Below, one piece after another: positions 43,175 to 53,360 of a DNA stretch of 64,000 bases; the stretch's first letter is position 1; each line of letters starts with the position of its first letter. The DNA comes from Xanthomonas boreopolis (GTDB lineage: Bacteria; Pseudomonadota; Gammaproteobacteria; Xanthomonadales; Xanthomonadaceae): assembly GCA_014654535.1 (NCBI GenBank), contig BNBA01000002.1, forward strand, positions 1 through 64,000, read 5' to 3'. The notes under the pieces were generated by a model. That model ran no database searches and was not told where the DNA came from. It saw only the letters and a list, made by a program, of their open reading frames with translations. Both the position numbers and the translations under genes were made by a program.

Positions 43175-43358
43175 CGCGGCAGTATCGCCGCTGCGCGCTG
43201 AACAGGCGTGATGGACCGACGTGCCGGCTGCGTGCCAACCACGTGTCGTTGTGTGCCGCCGCTTGCCATCTATTCACGATTTGTTTACAAGTCGGGTCAG
43301 CCGCTGCGGCGCAGGGGGAACGTGGCGGCCTTCCCATCCCCTTTGGAGAGAGAGCCGG

Positions 43359-46235
43359 ATGAAGTACCTGCGCCGCCATCCTTTGAGCCACGCCCTGCTG
43401 GGCGCGGCGTTCTGCCTGCCGTTGCTGGCACGGGCCCAGGACGCCGGGACGACCGAGACCAAGACGCTGGACAGCGTCCAGGTGACCGGTACCCGCATCA
43501 AGACCGCCGAAGTCCAGGGCCAGGTGCCGATCCAGACCCTGACCCGCGACGACATCGAGCGCACGGGGCTGACCTCGATCGGCGAGGTGCTGCAGGAACT
43601 CACCGGCTCGGGTTCGGCGCTCAACGCCAAGTTCAACTCGTCCGGCAACTTCGGTTTCCCGCCGGACGGCAGCGGCGTCGGCGCCGGTTCCGCGCAGGTG
43701 GACCTGCGCCACCTGGGCGCCAAGCGCGTGCTGGTGCTGGTCGACGGCATCCGCTGGATCAACGAGTCCTCCGCCTCCGGCGTGGGCGCCTCGACCGACC
43801 TCAACACGATCCCGCTGGCCCTGGTGGAGCGCATCGAGGTGCTGGAGGACGGCGCGTCCTCGCTGTACGGCTCGGACGCGATCGCCGGCGTGGTCAACAT
43901 CATCACCCGGCGCGAGTTCGACGGCGCGCAGATCACGCTGAACTACGGGCAGTACGGCAAGGGCGACGGCGAGAACCGCGGTTTCGACCTCGCCTGGGGT
44001 ACCCGTACCGAGCGCACCAGCCTGTTCCTCGGCGCGAGCTACGTGAAGCAGGATCCGGTGTACGCGCGCGATCGCCGCCAGTCGTACTACCCGACCCCGG
44101 GCACCGGGCTTGCCTTCGGCAGCTCGGCCACGCCGGACGGGCGCTTCGTCTTCGTCGATCCCAACACCGGTGCCGAGCAGGACCTGACGCTCAACGGCGG
44201 CCGGTCCGGGGCGCCGTCCTACGACGGCAGCGCCGGCTGCGCGCGCAGCGACGACTACCACTGCTTCTCCACCGCCGACCGCTACAACTTCGCGGCCGAG
44301 AACATGGTGCTGACGCCATCCGAGCGGAAGGGCGTGTTCGGCCAGTTCCGCTTCTTCTTCAACGACGACGTGCAGTGGTACCTCAAGGCGCTGGGCAACC
44401 GCCGCGAATCGGTCAACCGCGCCGCGCCGGAGCCGATCTTCCTGGGGCCCGACGCGGGCACCGGCAATCCGCTGGCCGACAACGTCTTCATTTCGGCGCT
44501 CAATCCGTACAACCCGTTCGGGTTCGACCTGGATTCGTCCGACAACCTGATCATGATCGGCCGGCGCCCCGTGGAAGGCGGGGCGCGCATCTTCGAACAG
44601 CGCGTGGACACCTCGTATGTCGGGACCGGCTTCGTCGGCAGCTTCGAATCGGCCGACCGGACCTGGTTCTGGGACATCAACGCGATGTACAGCAAGAACA
44701 AGGCCGAGCAGACCAACTACGGCAGCTACAACATCTACAACATCGCGCTGGCGCTGGGCGACCCGGCCGCGTGCGCGGCGGTGGCCGGCTGCGTGCCGCT
44801 GGACATCTTCGGCGGCGCCGGCAGCATCACGCCGGAGATGTTGCGCTGGATCCAGCCGGTGGTGCGCGACCGCAGCCAGAACGAGCTGACGCTGTTCACC
44901 GCCAACCTCAGCAGCGAGCTGTTCCGGCTGCCGGCCGGCCCGGTCTCCTTCGCCACCGGCCTGGAGCATCGCAAGTACGAAGGCTGGTATCGCCCCGATC
45001 CGCTGACGGTGGCCGGCCACTACAACGGCGTGCCGTCGCTGCCGACCTCGGGCAGCTACGACGTCAACGAGGCCTACCTCGAGCTGAGCGTGCCGATCTT
45101 CGCCGACTCGCCGCTGGGCGAGAAGCTCGACCTGAGCCTGGCGGGGCGCTATTCGGACTACTCGACCTTCGGCGGCGAGTTCACGCCCAAGTACGGCCTG
45201 CGCTGGCAGGTGACCGACGAGTTCGTGCTGCGCACCAGCTACGCGGAGGGATTCCGCGCGCCGACCATCGGCGAGCTGTACGGCTCGGCGGCGCGCGCCG
45301 ACCTGACGCTCTCCGACCCCTGCTCGATCGGCCTGGGCGGCACGCCGCCGCGCGGCAGCGCGGCCAACTGCGCTGCGCTCGGCGTGCCGGCCGGCTACCA
45401 GCAGGCCAACTCGCAGATCTCGGTGACCACCGGCGGCAACCGCGACCTCGAGCCGGAACGCTCGCGCAGCTTCAGCGCCGGGTTCGTCTGGAGCCCGTGG
45501 TTCGGCAGCAACGCGGCCTGGTCGGACCGCTTCGACATCGAAGTGACGTTCTATCGCCACCACGTCGACGGCGCGATCCAGGCGATCGATGCGCAGACCC
45601 AGCTCGACCTGTGCGTGGACACGCTCGATCCGACCTACTGCGGCGGCATCACGCGCGCCTCCACCGGCGGCATCAACGGCTTCAACAACCGCCTGACCAA
45701 CCTCGGCTCGATCAAGACCGACGGCTGGGACGTGGACCTGTTCTGGACGCTGCCGGAGACCGCGCTCGGCCGCTTCAAGGTGAAGTGGCAGAACACCTTC
45801 GTGGGCCGCTACGAGGCCACCGGCGCGGCCGGGCAGCGGCAACCGCAGGGGCCGGGCATCGAGGTGGTCGACAGTTCGATCCCGGAGTGGACCAGCAACG
45901 CCTCGCTGGACTGGTCGCTGGGCAACTGGAACGCGGCCTGGACGGTGCGCCACATCTCCGAGTTGACCGAGCAGTGCGGCGACGCGGTGGCCTTCCCGGT
46001 CTGCAGCAACCAGGCCGCCGGTACCAACACGCTCGATGCGATCACCTACCACGACGTGCAGCTGGGCTATCGCTTCGCCTGGCTCAACGGGCTGCAGCTG
46101 ACCGCCGGCGTCAACAACCTGTTCGACAAGGATCCGCCGATCTGCCTGTCGTGCTCGCTCAACGGCTACGACGCGTCCACCTACGACATCCCGCAGGGAC
46201 GCTACTGGTACGTGCGGGCGGACCTGAAGTTCTGA
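43359..46235 (+). CDS. Cys-rich TonB-dependent receptor, substrate unknown
   Basis: Outer-membrane receptor of 958 residues. Signal peptide ends LLARAQ; TonB-box-like [11 protein letters not shown]; the plug has [20 protein letters not shown] and [19 protein letters not shown]; the barrel ends VRADLKF. It is not close to the glycan receptors elsewhere in the window: it lacks the EDIGKFP and DEGSIGG motifs. At least four cysteine pairs occur in predicted loops (DPCSIGL...NCAAL, DLCVD...TYCGG, EQCGD...VCSNQ, ICLSC), suggesting disulfide-braced loops. ATG 43359 follows GGAGAG and starts the signal; the frame upstream is spurious. A hairpin at 46259 follows. Divergent from slt, no co-transcribed partner. 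Confidence 0.88.
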   Translation: MKYLRRHPLSHALLGAAFCLPLLARAQDAGTTETKTLDSVQVTGTRIKTAEVQGQVPIQTLTRDDIERTGLTSIGEVLQELTGSGSALNAKFNSSGNFGFPPDGSGVGAGSAQVDLRHLGAKRVLVLVDGIRWINESSASGVGASTDLNTIPLALVERIEVLEDGASSLYGSDAIAGVVNIITRREFDGAQITLNYGQYGKGDGENRGFDLAWGTRTERTSLFLGASYVKQDPVYARDRRQSYYPTPGTGLAFGSSATPDGRFVFVDPNTGAEQDLTLNGGRSGAPSYDGSAGCARSDDYHCFSTADRYNFAAENMVLTPSERKGVFGQFRFFFNDDVQWYLKALGNRRESVNRAAPEPIFLGPDAGTGNPLADNVFISALNPYNPFGFDLDSSDNLIMIGRRPVEGGARIFEQRVDTSYVGTGFVGSFESADRTWFWDINAMYSKNKAEQTNYGSYNIYNIALALGDPAACAAVAGCVPLDIFGGAGSITPEMLRWIQPVVRDRSQNELTLFTANLSSELFRLPAGPVSFATGLEHRKYEGWYRPDPLTVAGHYNGVPSLPTSGSYDVNEAYLELSVPIFADSPLGEKLDLSLAGRYSDYSTFGGEFTPKYGLRWQVTDEFVLRTSYAEGFRAPTIGELYGSAARADLTLSDPCSIGLGGTPPRGSAANCAALGVPAGYQQANSQISVTTGGNRDLEPERSRSFSAGFVWSPWFGSNAAWSDRFDIEVTFYRHHVDGAIQAIDAQTQLDLCVDTLDPTYCGGITRASTGGINGFNNRLTNLGSIKTDGWDVDLFWTLPETALGRFKVKWQNTFVGRYEATGAAGQRQPQGPGIEVVDSSIPEWTSNASLDWSLGNWNAAWTVRHISELTEQCGDAVAFPVCSNQAAGTNTLDAITYHDVQLGYRFAWLNGLQLTAGVNNLFDKDPPICLSCSLNGYDASTYDIPQGRYWYVRADLKF

Positions 46236-46258
46236 GGCATTCCGCAAGAACGGCGCAG

Positions 46259-46296
46259 GCCGCGACGGGGCTCCCCAGGGAAATCCCCGTCGCGGC
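46259..46296 (+). terminator. Hairpin after the Cys-rich receptor
   Basis: A 12-bp perfect stem, GCCGCGACGGGG / CCCCGTCGCGGC, with a 14-nt loop lies 24 nt past the receptor stop. It is followed by TTGC only, so a weak T-run. Confidence 0.65.
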
Positions 46297-46380
46297 TTGC
46301 GCGATTCCCGGGGAAGGCGAGGCAGGCGAATCGGCGATGGAGGCGGGCCGCGCCTCGCGAATGCCGCGCTTCGCTTTCTG

Positions 46381-46407
46381 TGGGAGCGACTTCAGTCGCG
46401 ACAGGGC
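46381..46407. repeat. Short extragenic palindrome (GTGGGAGCGACTTCAGTCGCGAC)
   Basis: Single copy of the GTGGGAGnGACTTCAGTCnCGAC word common in xanthomonad intergenic DNA. The same word with G in place of C occurs in the duplicated element at 52967-53345. Confidence 0.7.
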
Positions 46408-46441
46408 CTTGCCGAAGATGCGGCCGGCGCCTCGCCGGCCC

Positions 46442-47209
46442 TCACTTCAACAGCTTCCGCGGCACGCTCACGTCCATGCCGATCGCCAGGTGATCGGAGA
46501 AGGCCGCCGGGATGGCCTCGGTCTTGCCGATCGTCAGGCCGTCGCTGACCAGGATGTGGTCGATCGCGCGCTCCGGCCGCCAGCTCGGGAAGCTGGGGAT
46601 CACGCAGCCCGGCGGCTGCAACGATGTATGGCGATACAGCGGCTGCATTTCCGGGCGGTCGGCCACGCAGTTGAAATCGCCCATCAGGATCGCGTTGGGA
46701 TGCTCGGAGAGCAGTTCGGCGATGAAGGCCAGTTGCGCCTTGCGCGAGTTGGCGCCCAGCGACAGGTGCGCCACCGCGACCGCCAGGCCTAGGCGGCCTT
46801 CGCCGAACTTGGCCAGCAACATGCCGCGCCCGCCGATCCGGCCGGGCAGGGCATGGTCCTGCACCTCGACCGGCTCGAGCTTGCTGAGCAGGCCGTTGGC
46901 GCTGGAGGCCACGCCGCCCATGCGCCGGTTCGGCTGGTGGCTCCAGTAATTGAAGCCGGCGCGCTCGGCCAGGTAGTGGGTCTGGTTGGTGAAGCCCGAG
47001 CGCAGGCTGCCGGGGTCGGCCTCGTTGAGGCCGACGATGTCGCGCTCGCCCGCCAGCTTGGCGATGGCGTCCAGGCTGTTGCGCTTGCGCCCCATCGGCA
47101 GGGCGTGCGACCAGCTGCGCGTCACGTAGTCGCTGTAGCGGCGGGTGCTGGAGCCGGCCTGGATGTTGGCGGTCAGCACCCGCAGGGTACGCGTTTCCGA
47201 ATCGCTCAC
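46442..47209 (-). CDS. Endonuclease/exonuclease/phosphatase (EEP) family protein
   Basis: 255 residues of the EEP fold, with no signal peptide, so cytoplasmic. Motifs: LTANIQAG at the start, VGLNEAD (metal-binding Glu), GRGMLLAKF, VAHLSLGANSRKAQL, ILMGDFNCV (catalytic Asp-Asn), ERAIDHILVS (Asp-His) and SDHLAIGMDV (terminal His). All catalytic residues are present, so it should be an active phosphodiesterase; the substrate (nucleic acid, lipid or phosphoester) is not determined by sequence. It starts 14 nt upstream of the dsbA-like lipoprotein gene's end on the same strand, so probably the last gene of the cytochrome c4/dsbA group. Confidence 0.85.
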   Translation of the reverse strand: MSDSETRTLRVLTANIQAGSSTRRYSDYVTRSWSHALPMGRKRNSLDAIAKLAGERDIVGLNEADPGSLRSGFTNQTHYLAERAGFNYWSHQPNRRMGGVASSANGLLSKLEPVEVQDHALPGRIGGRGMLLAKFGEGRLGLAVAVAHLSLGANSRKAQLAFIAELLSEHPNAILMGDFNCVADRPEMQPLYRHTSLQPPGCVIPSFPSWRPERAIDHILVSDGLTIGKTEAIPAAFSDHLAIGMDVSVPRKLLK

Positions 47210-47222
47210 GACGGTTCCGGGC

Positions 47223-48056
47223 TTACTTCGCTCCGGCGGCCCGCTCGCGCGCGATCAGGTGGTCGGCGATGCGCAGCATGTCCTGGTAGCTGGTGCCCTT
47301 GACCAGGTACTTGCCGTTGACGATCAGCGAGGGCGTGCCGGTGATCTTGCTGCGCGTGGCGAACTGCTTGGCGCGGTTGGTCTGGGTCTGCACGCCGAAG
47401 CTGGCCATGGTGTCGGCGAACTTCTTCGGGTCCACGCCGTACTTGCCGTAGAAGTTGGCGATGTCCTGCACCGAGTCGCGGCCGCGCTCGCCCTTCAGGG
47501 TCTGCTCGACGTGGATGGCCTGGTACAGCGCTTCGTGGGTCTTCTCCTGCACGCCCAGGGTCTGCGCCGCGTAGAAGGCGCGGGCGTAGTCGTCCCAGGT
47601 GCCGCCGAACATCGCCGGCACGTAGACGAAGTTCACGTCCGACGGCAGGCCGGCCTTCCACGGCCCGATCAGCGGCTGGAAGCGGAAGCAGGCCGGGCAG
47701 ACGTAGCCGAACACCTCGGCGACCTCGATCTTGCCGGCGGCGGGCTGGAAGGGCTGGCCGCCCTCGATGTCGACGTAGTCGGTGCCGGCCACCGGCTCCG
47801 GGCCGCTCGGCGGCGAGGGCGGGTTGGCGGCCGGGGTATGGCCGGCCTCCTGGGCCGGGGCGGCGGCCTGCTCGGCGCCCGCGTCGGCCGGCGCCTCGGG
47901 GGTCGCCGGGGCGGGCGTGGCGGCGGGCTGCTCGGCCGGGGCGCTGGCCGGCGTGGCCGGGGTGGCCGCGACGGTATCGGCGCGGCCGTCCTGGGCCTTG
48001 CAGGCCACCAGGACCGGCAGGATCGCCATCAGGGTCAGGGCAAAACGGCTCTTCAT
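47223..48056 (-). CDS. DsbA-family thiol oxidoreductase, lipoprotein with long Pro/Ala linker
   Basis: 277 residues. Lipobox LPVLVAC (Cys19) anchors it to a membrane. A flexible Pro/Ala/Glu-rich linker (about residues 25-90) leads to a DsbA domain with active site CPAC (GYVCPACFRF) and the cis-Pro segment GTPSLIVNGKYLV. It is a neighbour and likely duplicate of the CPHC protein at 48221 (both end in VNGxYLV-x-DxLLR-like tails). CPAC is less oxidising than CPHC in thioredoxin-fold comparisons, so a division of labour is plausible. Start at 48056. Positions 48057-48220 separate the two genes. Confidence 0.88.
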   Translation of the reverse strand: MKSRFALTLMAILPVLVACKAQDGRADTVAATPATPASAPAEQPAATPAPATPEAPADAGAEQAAAPAQEAGHTPAANPPSPPSGPEPVAGTDYVDIEGGQPFQPAAGKIEVAEVFGYVCPACFRFQPLIGPWKAGLPSDVNFVYVPAMFGGTWDDYARAFYAAQTLGVQEKTHEALYQAIHVEQTLKGERGRDSVQDIANFYGKYGVDPKKFADTMASFGVQTQTNRAKQFATRSKITGTPSLIVNGKYLVKGTSYQDMLRIADHLIARERAAGAK

Positions 48057-48220
48057 CGAATGGATCTCCAACGGGAAACGGGATGGCGGCCGGCGGCCGG
48101 CCAGGGGACGCATGATGGCACGAGTTGGTTGCGAGTCCCTCGCAACGGCGCCGCGCATCCATGCGCGGGGTATTGATGGCGGGCCCTCGCGAGGGCGCCG
48201 TGCCTCCAGGTGCGGGGATC

Positions 48221-48865
48221 TTACTTCCGCGAGGCGCCGGCGTGTTCGCGCGCGATCAGCCAGTCGGCTACCCGCAGCAGGCTGTCGAAGTCCTTGCCGC
48301 GGACCAGGTAGCGGCCGTTGACGACGATCGAGGGCGTGCCCGGCACGCCGCTGCGCATGGCGAACTCGCGCGCGGCCTTCAGGCGCGCCTCCACCTCGTC
48401 GCTCCTGAGCGTATCGATGAACTGCTGCTGCGGCACGCCGTAGTCGGCGTAGAACGCGGCCAATTCTTCGGGCGCGACGTTCTGCATCGGCATGCTGTGC
48501 TTGTCGTGGATCGCCTGGAACATCGCCAGGTGGCTCTTCTTCGCCACGCCCAGCAGGTCGGCGGCCAGGTAGGCCCGCGCGAACGCGTCCCACTGCCCGC
48601 CGAACGCGGCCGGCACCGGGGTGAAGCGCACGTACTTCGGCAGCCGCGCGACCCATTGCTCCAGCCGCGGTTCGAAGTGCGCGCAATGCGGACAGGTGTA
48701 GCCGAACACCTCGGCGACCTCGATCTTGCCGTCCAGCGGCTGGTAGGGCTGGCCGTCGGCGATCTCGACGTAGTCCTGCCCGGCGACCGGTGCCGGGGCG
48801 GCCGCGACCGCGGCCAGGGGGACGAACGCGAGCAGGATCATCAGCAGTCGGGATGGCAGTTTCAT
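48221..48865 (-). CDS. dsbA: Periplasmic thiol:disulfide oxidoreductase DsbA
   Basis: Introduces disulfides into exported proteins. 214 residues with a Sec signal (MKLPSRLLMILLAFVPLAAVAAAP), active site CPHC in FGYTCPHCAHFEP, an inserted helical domain, and cis-Pro in GVPGTPSIVVNGRYLV. Length and motifs are standard for proteobacterial DsbA. Located 88 nt downstream of the cytochrome c4 gene, an arrangement common in xanthomonads and pseudomonads. The nearby Cys-rich receptor at 43359 is an example of a protein likely to need it. Confidence 0.92.
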   Translation of the reverse strand: MKLPSRLLMILLAFVPLAAVAAAPAPVAGQDYVEIADGQPYQPLDGKIEVAEVFGYTCPHCAHFEPRLEQWVARLPKYVRFTPVPAAFGGQWDAFARAYLAADLLGVAKKSHLAMFQAIHDKHSMPMQNVAPEELAAFYADYGVPQQQFIDTLRSDEVEARLKAAREFAMRSGVPGTPSIVVNGRYLVRGKDFDSLLRVADWLIAREHAGASRK

Positions 48866-48953
48866 GCGTGCTCCGTGGGGTGAAAAGCAAGCGCCGGTCG
48901 ATGACCGGCGCCTGGATGGGACCTGCGCTTGGACCGCCGCGGCGGCCCGAGGT

Positions 48954-49754
48954 TCACGAGCGTCCGGGCGGCGCGGCCGGCAGGGTCGCCGCGGCCGCCT
49001 CGTCGTCGGCCCGGTCGTGCAGGCCTTGCAGGTAGCTGGACAGGGCCTGGATCTCCTGCTCGGTCAGCGAATGGGTGACCTGGGCCATGATGTCGAACAG
49101 GTGGCGATCGGTCTCGGTGGTCTGGCCCGACTGGTATTCCTGCAGCCGGCGCGCCACGTAGGCGGCGTGCTGGCCACCGATGTGCGGGTAGGCCGGGCCC
49201 GGGTTGCCCGCCCCGGTCGGGCCATGGCAGGCCATGCAGGCCGGGATGCCGCGCGAGGGATCCCCGCCCCGGTAGAGCTTCTGCCCGATCTCGTAGAACT
49301 TCATGTCCTTGTAGGGGCCTTCGGCGACCACGGTGTCGTCGGCCAGGCCGGCGCTTGCCTTCTGCGTGGCGAAATACGCGCCGATGTCGCGCATGTCCTG
49401 GGGCGTGAGGTCCTTCACGAACGGCACCATCGCCGCGACCGCGCCGCCGGTGCGCTGCCCGTTGGCGATCAGCGCCATCTGGTGCGCGATGTAGCGCTCG
49501 CTCTGCCCGGCGATGCGCGGGTACATGTCGACCGAAGGGTTGCCGTCCGGGCCGTGGCAGGCCGCGCAGGCGGCCGCCTTGGCCTGGCCGGCCTTGGCAT
49601 CGCCCCAGGTGGTCTTGGAGAGGTCGATCTCCAAGGGCGCCACCCGCACCGGCGCGTTGTCCGGGACGGGCGTCACCGCGGACTGCGCGAACGCGACCGC
49701 CGCGATGACGGGAACGGCAAGGGCAGTGAAGGCAAGAACGCGAGCATGGCGCAT
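48954..49754 (-). CDS. Di-haem cytochrome c4
   Basis: Periplasmic electron carrier to terminal oxidases. 266 residues; Sec signal MRHARVLAFTALAVPVIAAVAFAQ. Two haem-binding motifs: CAACHGPDG (first domain) and CMACHGPTG (second domain), each followed by a YPRIAGQ or YPHIGGQ segment, and Met ligands downstream (AAMVPFVKDLT; ITQVTHSL-like DIMAQVTHSL). The duplicated layout identifies the c4 class. The C terminus is Ala-rich. It is divergent from engB, the usual neighbour in this group. Confidence 0.9.
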   Translation of the reverse strand: MRHARVLAFTALAVPVIAAVAFAQSAVTPVPDNAPVRVAPLEIDLSKTTWGDAKAGQAKAAACAACHGPDGNPSVDMYPRIAGQSERYIAHQMALIANGQRTGGAVAAMVPFVKDLTPQDMRDIGAYFATQKASAGLADDTVVAEGPYKDMKFYEIGQKLYRGGDPSRGIPACMACHGPTGAGNPGPAYPHIGGQHAAYVARRLQEYQSGQTTETDRHLFDIMAQVTHSLTEQEIQALSSYLQGLHDRADDEAAAATLPAAPPGRS

Positions 49755-49882
49755 CAGCTAAAGCTCCGTATGGACCTGGACTGCGGGCGTGGGGGCGCTG
49801 CCTCCGCAGGCGTCCGGATTATCGGCATGGCGCCGCGCATCGGTCAACGAACGGCGCAGCAAGGCGGGGGACATGCGATCCT

Positions 49883-50521
49883 ATGCGGATGTCGCAGCTC
49901 ATCGAACGTGCCCGCTACCTCCTTTCGGCCCACAACGCCCGCCAGCTGCCGCCCGACGGCGGCTTCGAGGTGGCTTTCGCCGGCCGCTCCAACGCGGGCA
50001 AGTCCAGCGCGCTGAACGCGCTGACCCGCCAGAACGCGCTGGCGCGGGTGTCCAAGACGCCGGGGCGCACCCAGCAACTGGTGTATTTCGAAGTGCAGCC
50101 CGGCCGCTGCCTGGTCGACCTGCCCGGCTACGGCTACGCCAAGGTGCCGCAGGAACTGCAGGTGCACTGGCAGGCCTTCATCGACGACTACTTCCGGACC
50201 CGCCAGGCGCTGCGCGGCCTGGTGGTGGTGATGGACATCCGCCATCCGCTCAAGGAGTACGACCTGCAGATGCTGGGCTACGCGGCCGCGCGCGGACTGC
50301 CGGCCCACGCGTTGCTGACCAAGGCCGACAAGCTCGGGCGCGGGCAGCAGGCGCAGGCGCTGCAGAAGGTGCGCAAGGAACTGGCATCGCTTTTCGCCGA
50401 CAGCGTCGGCGTGCAGGCGTTCTCGGGGCAGTCGCGGCAGGGCGTGGACGAACTGCGGGCGGTGGTGGAGGGCTGGCTGGAGCTGGAGCCGCCGGTGGCG
50501 GCCGAGCACGGTCGTTCCTGA
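49883..50521 (+). CDS. engB: Ribosome biogenesis GTPase EngB (YsxC/YihA)
   Basis: Essential GTPase in large-subunit assembly, 212 residues. G1 AGRSNAGKSSAL, G2 region KTPGRTQQLVYF, G3 DLPGYGYAKV, G4 TKADKL, and G5 near FSGQSRQG. ATG 49883 has GGGGGA 11 nt upstream; a second ATG at 49889 (MSQLIE) is an alternative. Monocistronic, divergent from cytochrome c4 and convergent with the VIT gene. Confidence 0.93.
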   Translation: MRMSQLIERARYLLSAHNARQLPPDGGFEVAFAGRSNAGKSSALNALTRQNALARVSKTPGRTQQLVYFEVQPGRCLVDLPGYGYAKVPQELQVHWQAFIDDYFRTRQALRGLVVVMDIRHPLKEYDLQMLGYAAARGLPAHALLTKADKLGRGQQAQALQKVRKELASLFADSVGVQAFSGQSRQGVDELRAVVEGWLELEPPVAAEHGRS

Positions 50522-50598
50522 CGGCTTGATCGCCGCTGCGCAGGAAACCCTCTGACCCGCTTGCGCGCGGTGCAGGAGGCGCCGCGCCATGACGCGGC

Positions 50599-51315
50599 CT
50601 ACACGGCGATGTCGAACAGGCGGCCGATCTGGCTGGCGGCGAACATCGCCAGCGCTCCCCAGAACGTCACGCGCAGGGCGCCGCGCCAGGCGGGGGCGCC
50701 GCCCATCGCCGCCGCCCAGGCGCCGGTGATCGACAGGCCCGCCAGGGTGGCGATCGTGGTCGTCCGGGAGACCGCCCCGGGCGATGCCAGCAAGGCCGTC
50801 GCCACCGGCAGCGCCGCACCGCAGCAGAAGGCGGCGGCCGAGGCCAGCGCGGCCTGCAGCGGGCGCGCGCGCAGGGTGTCGGTGATGCCGAGTTCGTCGC
50901 GCGCGTGCGCCGCCAGGGCGTCGTGGGCGGTGAGCTGTTCGGCGACCTGCCGGGCCAGGGCCGGATCGAGCCCGCGCTGGCGGTAGATGCCGGCCAGTTC
51001 CTCCAGCTCGGTGTGCGGGTCCTCGCGCAGTTCGCGGCGCTCGATCCTCAGGTCCGCCTGCTCGGTGTCGGCCTGCGACTGCACCGATACGTATTCGCCC
51101 GCCGCCATCGACATCGCGCCGGCGACGGTGGCGGCGATGCCGGCCGCAAGCACCGAGCGCGCGTCGCTGCCGCTGGCCGCCACGCCGACCACCACGCCGG
51201 CGACCGAGACGATGCCATCGTTGGCGCCCAGCACCGCGGCGCGCAGCCAGCCGACGCGGTCGCCGCGATGGCGCTCGCGGTGCCGCGGTAAGGTCGGGCG
51301 GGGTTGGGATCCCAT
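50599..51315 (-). CDS. VIT1/CCC1-family membrane protein (Fe/Mn transporter type)
   Basis: 238 residues with five predicted helices. The first helix carries [24 protein letters not shown] and the second [33 protein letters not shown], both hallmarks of the VIT family that exports Fe2+ or Mn2+ in exchange for protons. The cytoplasmic metal-binding helices follow (residues about 75-150, with acidic [14 protein letters not shown]), then three helices. A role in iron or manganese detoxification is likely. Convergent with engB. Confidence 0.85.
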   Translation of the reverse strand: MGSQPRPTLPRHRERHRGDRVGWLRAAVLGANDGIVSVAGVVVGVAASGSDARSVLAAGIAATVAGAMSMAAGEYVSVQSQADTEQADLRIERRELREDPHTELEELAGIYRQRGLDPALARQVAEQLTAHDALAAHARDELGITDTLRARPLQAALASAAAFCCGAALPVATALLASPGAVSRTTTIATLAGLSITGAWAAAMGGAPAWRGALRVTFWGALAMFAASQIGRLFDIAV

Positions 51316-51488
51316 GCAGGCTCCTTGCGGATCGGAGGGCGGAGGGGCGCCGAAAGCGAGAGGAATGGCGGAAATCTGTAACGCCGTTGCCGCAACGTAG
51401 CGCCCGCCGGGCTCACGCTATAGTGCGGCCCTTGCGGTGGCGGCGGCCCGTCCCCACTTCGTTCCACCTTCAACCTGCGAGTCCGCCC

Positions 51489-52853
51489 TTGTCGAGCCCA
51501 AGCCACGTCGCCGATACGCCCGTCACAGACCGACGCCAGCTCGTGGAGGTTATCGCGTCCGGCGAGAAGGCGGCGTCGCAATGGCGCATCGGTACCGAGC
51601 ACGAGAAGTTCGGGTTCCGCCTGGACGACCTGCGCCCGCCGCAGTTCGACGGCGAGCGCGGGATCGAGGCCCTGTTGAACGGACTGGTGCGCTTCGGCTG
51701 GACGCCGGTGCAGGAAGCCGGGCGCACCATCGCGCTCGCCCGCGACGGCGCCTCGGTGACGCTGGAGCCGGCCGGCCAGCTGGAGCTGTCCGGCGCGGCG
51801 CTGGAGAACATCCACCAGACCTGCGAGGAAACCGGCGAGCACCTGCGCGAGGTCAGCGAGGTGGCGGGCGAACTGCAGCTGGGCTTCCTCGGCATGGGCT
51901 TCCAGCCGAAATGGGCGCGCGCGGACATGCCGTGGATGCCGAAGGGCCGCTACCGGATCATGCGCGCCTACATGCCCAAGGTCGGCCAGCTCGGGCTGGA
52001 CATGATGACGCGCACCTGCACGGTACAGGTCAACCTCGACTACGCGTCCGAGGCGGACATGGTGAAGAAGTTCCGCGTGTCGCTGGCGCTGCAGCCGATC
52101 GCGACCGCCCTGTTCGCCGATTCGCCGTTCGCCGAGGGCAAGCCGAACGGCTACCTGAGCTACCGCTCGCACATCTGGACCGACACCGATGCCGACCGCA
52201 CCGGCATGCTGGATTTCGTGTTCGAGGATGGCTTCGGCTACGAACGCTACGTCGACTACCTGCTCGACGTGCCGATGTATTTCTCCTACCGCGACGGCAC
52301 CTACGTCGATGCCAGCGGGCAGAGCTTCCGCGATTTCCTCGCCGGCAAGCTGCCGGCGCTGCCGGGCGCGCTGCCGACCCTGCGCGACTGGTCCGACCAC
52401 ACGACCACCGCGTTCCCGGAAGTGCGCCTGAAGAAGTACCTGGAGATGCGCGGCGCCGATGCCGGCCCGTGGGCGCGGCTGTGCGCGCTGCCGGCGTTCT
52501 GGGTCGGCCTGCTGTACGACGATGCGGCGCTGGATGCGGCCTGGGACCTGGTCAAGGATTTCTCGCTGGAGGAACGCCATGCGCTGCGCGACGGCGTGCC
52601 GAGGCACGCGCTGAAGCTGCCGTTCCGCGGCGCGACCGTGCGCGAGCTGGCCCTGGAAGCGCTGCGGATCTCGCGCGAGGGCCTGCGCCGGCGCGCGCGC
52701 CGCAACGCCGACGGCCAGGACGAGACGCCCTTCCTGGACGTGTTACAGGAAATCGCCGACAGCGGCCTGACCCCGGCCGAACGCAAGCTGGCGTTGTTCG
52801 AGGGCCGCTGGAACGGCAGCGTCGATCCGGTGTTCGCCGAGTTCGCGTATTGA
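51489..52853 (+). CDS. gshA: Glutamate-cysteine ligase, plant/alphaproteobacterial type
   Basis: First step of glutathione synthesis. The 454-residue product begins with TTG at 51489 ([13 protein letters not shown]), as expected from the length of xanthomonad orthologues; longer in-frame sequence to 51387 has no family similarity. Motifs of the GCS2-like group: [47 protein letters not shown] and the C-terminal [14 protein letters not shown]. Glutathione made here feeds the frm formaldehyde pathway at 57848-60151. The 173-bp gap before it holds no recognisable signal. Repeats begin 114 nt after its stop. Confidence 0.88.
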   Translation: MSSPSHVADTPVTDRRQLVEVIASGEKAASQWRIGTEHEKFGFRLDDLRPPQFDGERGIEALLNGLVRFGWTPVQEAGRTIALARDGASVTLEPAGQLELSGAALENIHQTCEETGEHLREVSEVAGELQLGFLGMGFQPKWARADMPWMPKGRYRIMRAYMPKVGQLGLDMMTRTCTVQVNLDYASEADMVKKFRVSLALQPIATALFADSPFAEGKPNGYLSYRSHIWTDTDADRTGMLDFVFEDGFGYERYVDYLLDVPMYFSYRDGTYVDASGQSFRDFLAGKLPALPGALPTLRDWSDHTTTAFPEVRLKKYLEMRGADAGPWARLCALPAFWVGLLYDDAALDAAWDLVKDFSLEERHALRDGVPRHALKLPFRGATVRELALEALRISREGLRRRARRNADGQDETPFLDVLQEIADSGLTPAERKLALFEGRWNGSVDPVFAEFAY

Positions 52854-52966
52854 GGGCGGGCCCGGGACCCGGGAAAGCCGGCGCCGGATCGGACGCTGTC
52901 GCAGGAGGGGCTCCAGCCCGACGGGCCTTATCAGGAGCCGTGGCCGGGGCTTGGTGACAGGGGAGC

Positions 52967-53345
52967 TCGGCAAGGCGGCAAGCCTGCTTCGGATCGAATG
53001 CCGCTGTGGGAGGACTTCAGTCCCGACGGGGTTTTGCCGGCCATCCGTCGGGACTGAAGTCCCTCCCACGAAAAGTACCCAAGAAGCCCTGTAAAAAGCA
53101 TCAGGTCGCTTGATGGCCGGGTCCGGGCAAGGATGCTTTTCCCGGTGCCGCGGACTGGGGGATTCGGCAAGGCGGCAAGCCTGCTTCGGATCGAATGCCG
53201 CTGTGGGAGGGACTTCAGTCCCGACGGGGTTTTGCCGGCCATCCGTCGGGACTGAAGTCCCTCCCACAAAAAAATTCCCAAGAAACCCTGCAAAAAGCAT
53301 CAGGTCGCTTGATGGCCGGGCCCAGGCAAGGATGCTTTTCCCGGT
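52967..53345. repeat. 181-bp tandem duplication with internal palindrome
   Basis: Copy 1 at 52967-53147 and copy 2 at 53164-53345 are near-identical, offset 197-198 bp, with a 16-bp spacer. Each contains GTGGGAGG(G)ACTTCAGTCCCGACGG facing CCGTCGGGACTGAAGTCCCTCCCAC, able to form a long hairpin, then CATCAGGTCGCTTGATGGCCGG and GCAAGGATGCTTTTCCCGGT. Copy differences are few, so the duplication is recent. It lies between convergent gshA and the histidine kinase gene; a further degenerate palindrome (GCAGGAGGGGCTCCAGCCCGACGG) lies at about 52901. Confidence 0.92.
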
Positions 53346-53360
53346 CCCGAGCCCCGGGCT

